Positions 61,457-64,000 of a stretch of DNA of 64,000 nt are shown here, piece by piece. Both the position numbers and the translations under genes were made by a program. The DNA is taken from positions 1-64,000 of the forward strand of contig NZ_JACJRE010000022.1 of the NCBI RefSeq assembly GCF_014697075.1, given 5' to 3'. The notes under the pieces were generated by a model, which ran no database searches, was not told where the DNA came from, and saw only the letters and a list, made by a program, of their open reading frames with translations. How positions within the stretch are numbered: position 1 is the stretch's first letter; the number at the start of each line of letters is the position of its first letter. Source of the DNA: Tolypothrix sp. FACHB-123 (lineage in GTDB: Bacteria > Cyanobacteriota > Cyanobacteriia > Cyanobacteriales > Nostocaceae).

Positions 61457-62289
61457 GGTATTCTCCTAGGCATATCTGCTTAACCTCAAACAAACTCGCG
61501 CGATTGACACTCAAGAGCTTTCACCACAATTTTTCTACCATTACCGGAATATAGAAATACATATATTTGGGGCGATATCCGGTTGTTTAAATATTAGGTT
61601 AGTGGTAGAGGAACTGAGTGCTGGAGTTCAATCGTGAGTTTAGGACTTTAGTCTTGATTCATTGGTTCATGGGGATTTTTTGAGATAACGGCTCTTAGTG
61701 TTCACCAAAGAAAATCGCCGTTTTCTCTTTGATTAATTAAACCTATCTATTAGCTTAAGGATTTTTTTAGTAGTTGTCAAAAGAGTGAAAATAAAAAATT
61801 TAGGAGTAGTTTTTTTATCAAAAAGTTGTTTTGTGATATGTAGCGCAACTAGCAGCTTTATAAAACTTAAATGGAACCTGAAAATTTTGGTTAAATTGCT
61901 CACAATCTAATATTATTAATTTGTGATTTTGAGTACAAAATTTTTGCAAGAGACTAAATTATCTCAATTAATTTGTGGAAATAAATCAGCAGTATATTTT
62001 GATTATAACTGAGGGGAAACTCTGCAAATGCAGGTGATTATAGGATTTGATAAGGGAGGATAGCTATTGATAAATTTAGGCTTTTATAATTTATAGCAAC
62101 CTGTAGAGAAATAATATATCTGACGATAGGATTATTTAGCAATAAATAAAAAGTGCGATCGCACGCTGCTATAGTTTTATTCCCCACTAGGGGATGTAAG
62201 CAGTTAACAGACAAATCTTCAACCAAAATCGGAATAAGCTTCTTCCAGCTACCTGTATGATGAAAACAACTCATCACCGGGAAAACAAC
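61457..62289. other. 833-bp spacer: oxidase operon promoter side and csx3 upstream region
   Basis: AT-rich. I looked for NtcA-type GTA-N8-TAC sites, CRISPR repeats and RNA structures and recognised none. GTGCGATCGCAC at about 62153-62164 is a HIP1-centred palindrome. Frames here are short and not protein-like. Confidence 0.45.
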
Positions 62290-62595
62290 ATGACTACTTA
62301 CAAAATCAACTTCCAAGATGGAGTTTTACGAGTTAATTTTGGCGAACCCTCCCAAAATGACGAAATTGTCAAAGATGCAGCTGCGCGACTAGAGGAAATG
62401 GCTAACGCTGGGGAATTGCAGGGAGGTTCATTATTAAAAATTAACGGGCCCATCTCCATACCTGTGGCGTTTGTTTTAGCACATAAACTTGCCCATATTT
62501 ACGGTGCAGTTGGTTTTTTCGATCCTAAGATTGGTAAATATGTGATTTCTATCACACACAATCCCGCGTATAAATTAGGAGACTTGGTTGATTGA
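62290..62595 (+). CDS. csx3: CRISPR-associated ring nuclease-like protein Csx3
   Basis: 101 residues from the ATG at 62290 (M-T-T-Y-K-I-N-F-Q-D); an ATG at 62257 would add 11 unrelated residues. Length and sequence match Csx3: the central I-N-G-P-I-S-I-P-V-A-F-V-L-A-H-K-L-A-H-I-Y-G segment (with conserved His) and the C-terminal N-P-A-Y-K-L-G-D-L. Csx3/Crn3 degrades cyclic tetra-adenylate, the second messenger of type III CRISPR systems, turning the antiviral response off. It precedes a Cas10-like gene by 150 bp, as expected for a type III locus. Confidence 0.88.
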   Translation: MTTYKINFQDGVLRVNFGEPSQNDEIVKDAAARLEEMANAGELQGGSLLKINGPISIPVAFVLAHKLAHIYGAVGFFDPKIGKYVISITHNPAYKLGDLVD

Positions 62596-62745
62596 GTAGC
62601 CAATTCAACTCTCTGCTGTTGCATAAATTTGGGGATTTACGGTGATGATACAGGGGGAGTAGTCGCATTTAAGCAAATTCACCCATGAGATGTATGCTTG
62701 CGTTTCTTGGTGGGGTGTGGTTGAGAATTGCTGGAGTATGTACAA

Positions 62746-64000
62746 ATGACAACACAGATGGATAAGACAAATTCTATAACAATTGCGATCGCTTGGTGTT
62801 TGGCTTGGGGCGATAAGCGCGAACCTAATGAATTAGTCACACAAACTCGTCAAGCGTTAAATCAGAGGAAAGAATTACCAGAAAAATTTCAAGAATTGAT
62901 GAGGCAGGTACAGAAATTACAGCTAGAAGAATTTCCTGATTCTCTAGAGAAATTAAAAGCATTACCTGAGAAGTATCCAGAGCATTGGAATACACAAATT
63001 GGCTTAGTCTATGGTGGTGCAACGAAGATTAAACAATATGTATTTGAATCTTCAAAAATTCAAGATATTCGCGGTGCATCTGCCTTATTAGATAGAATAA
63101 ACCTGATTGATTTACCTGCATTCTTTAATCATAATTATGCCACTGCAGATAATCCTAATCGTTATAATGCTGAATGTAATGAAGTTAGAGCATGGCTAAA
63201 TAAAAACTTCAACAAAGATATTAATTTATCTGAAGTTCTTATCCCAGAACTAATTATTTATTCTACAGGCGGTAATATTCTGGCTTTTTGTCCGGCTGCA
63301 TTTGTTGATGATTTAGCCAATGCGATTGAAAAACGCTATACAGAAGAAACTTTAACAGCAAATTCTTGTGCAGTTGGAGATAAATTTAAACTATTAGAAA
63401 TTCGCTTTGGTTTGCTCCGAGAGCCTATTGAAAATACATTATGGTTAGATTGGTATCGTCAAAATTATCAGCAACCGCTAGTACAAGCTTACTTTGGAAA
63501 TTTGGCAAAAAATATCAAAAATTCGCAAACAGAACGATGCTCTAATTTAGCTGTTGCTGTTGAAGAGGCTTTTGCTGACCGTAAAAGTTTCAATGAAATA
63601 ACTACAAAATTAGCAATTTTATTTCATCAACGTCGCAGTGGACATGACTATTTTAATCGTCCTAAACGACGTTATCCTCCTATGTTTGAAACTCATCCTT
63701 ATTTGATACGTGATGAGGGAGAACGGAGAACAGCTTTAGTAATTGTTCACCCGCCAGAACTACCTAAAGAATCTCATTTTTCTGAGGCTTCTGCTCGTAA
63801 ACATTTAGTCGGTTACAAAGCAAAAAAAGGAAAACCCAGAATCCCCGGATGGTATCAAAATTCTCAATTAACATGGAAAAGTCCTATCATTGAAGGCTGG
63901 GTGGATAAATTTAAGTTATTTCTCACAAATAATCCCAATTTAGCTCAAAAATACTATACAGGTATTGAACCTGAAGACATTGAAATATCTCAAAACCTTA
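62746..64000 (+). CDS. cas10: Cas10-like (Cmr2-type) protein of a type III CRISPR system, 3' end beyond the window
   Basis: 418 codons are visible from the ATG at 62746, then the window ends. No stop is met. The sequence I-Q-D-I-R-G-A-S-A-L-L-D-R-I (about residues 109-122) is the R-G-A-S-x-L-L motif of Cas10/Cmr2 palm 1, and I-Y-S-T-G-G-N-I-L-A-F near 180-190 is the degenerate GGDD-equivalent of that palm. The N-terminus (about 1-85) is helical and lacks an HD-nuclease H-D motif, so DNA cleavage by an HD domain is not expected; cyclic oligoadenylate synthesis would use palm 2, downstream of the window. Subtype (III-B or III-D) cannot be fixed from this fragment. Confidence 0.85.
   Translation, partial: MTTQMDKTNSITIAIAWCLAWGDKREPNELVTQTRQALNQRKELPEKFQELMRQVQKLQLEEFPDSLEKLKALPEKYPEHWNTQIGLVYGGATKIKQYVFESSKIQDIRGASALLDRINLIDLPAFFNHNYATADNPNRYNAECNEVRAWLNKNFNKDINLSEVLIPELIIYSTGGNILAFCPAAFVDDLANAIEKRYTEETLTANSCAVGDKFKLLEIRFGLLREPIENTLWLDWYRQNYQQPLVQAYFGNLAKNIKNSQTERCSNLAVAVEEAFADRKSFNEITTKLAILFHQRRSGHDYFNRPKRRYPPMFETHPYLIRDEGERRTALVIVHPPELPKESHFSEASARKHLVGYKAKKGKPRIPGWYQNSQLTWKSPIIEGWVDKFKLFLTNNPNLAQKYYTGIEPEDIEISQNL

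Noticed and set aside
61457-62256. CRISPR repeats or leader near csx3
   Set aside because: I scanned for regularly spaced repeats of 25-40 bp and saw none; any array must lie beyond the window.

Overview
The window comes from a cyanobacterium, most likely a filamentous, Nostoc-like one. It carries many GCGATCGC (HIP1) octamers, photosystem II psbA, a ferredoxin-thioredoxin reductase catalytic subunit, a ferrochelatase with a light-harvesting-like tail, Ser/Thr kinase-WD40 proteins and many intergenic heptamer repeats. The assignment to order is inferred from gene content; no 16S gene is present. The chromosome is mosaic: short operons separated by repeat-rich spacers of 200-900 bp, some of which hold small non-autonomous mobile elements (MITE-like).

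Layout. 0-7.6 kb: GMC oxidoreductase remnant, fatty-acid-hydroxylase-type enzyme, hexapeptide acyltransferase, GNAT/DUF4440 pair, type II NADH dehydrogenase, 5-formyl-THF cyclo-ligase, a 21-bp tandem repeat, an orphan sugar ABC permease and a sugar-phosphate transferase. 7.6-16.2 kb: nested MITE-like elements, a 1246-aa coiled-coil/Hsp70-like protein, a cAMP-type Crp regulator, DUF2232 membrane protein and a CobT-family protein. 16.9-22.9 kb: Tat lipoprotein solute-binding protein, YdcF-like/DUF2301 pair, SAM hydrolase and aspS. 23.5-25.2 kb: a probable graspetide (omega-ester RiPP) cluster, with an ATP-grasp ligase and a precursor carrying three T-T-x-A-L-G-E-E-G-G cores. 25.2-33.5 kb: hybrid histidine kinase, DUF3370, DUF3611, TspO and TrhO. 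33.6-37.8 kb: tRNA-Ala(UGC), a fossil receiver domain, an alternative psbA with the three D1' substitutions, an ArsR regulator, DUF4142 protein and the ftrC-DUF309 operon. 38-49.2 kb: DUF58, a PilT-like ATPase, then a signalling island of two Ser/Thr kinase-WD40 proteins, a secreted WD40 protein, a PPC-domain protein and a third kinase. 49.5-56.2 kb: DUF421, purB, DUF4126, WD40 lipoprotein, hemH, methyltransferase and a fibro-slime PEP-CTERM protein. 56.6-61.5 kb: a five-gene minus-strand respiratory oxidase operon (two DUF2231 proteins, then ctaC, ctaD, ctaE) whose subunit II has lost most CuA ligands, so it is probably a quinol oxidase of the ARTO type. 62.3-64 kb: the start of a type III CRISPR-Cas locus, csx3 followed by a Cas10-like gene that runs off the end; no CRISPR array lies inside the window.

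The most interesting items are the graspetide cluster, the low-oxygen D1' gene, the CuA-less oxidase operon with its two DUF2231 proteins, and the Csx3-Cas10 locus edge. The D1' gene and the quinol-type oxidase both point to life with fluctuating or low oxygen, a theme typical of heterocyst-forming or mat-dwelling cyanobacteria (inference).
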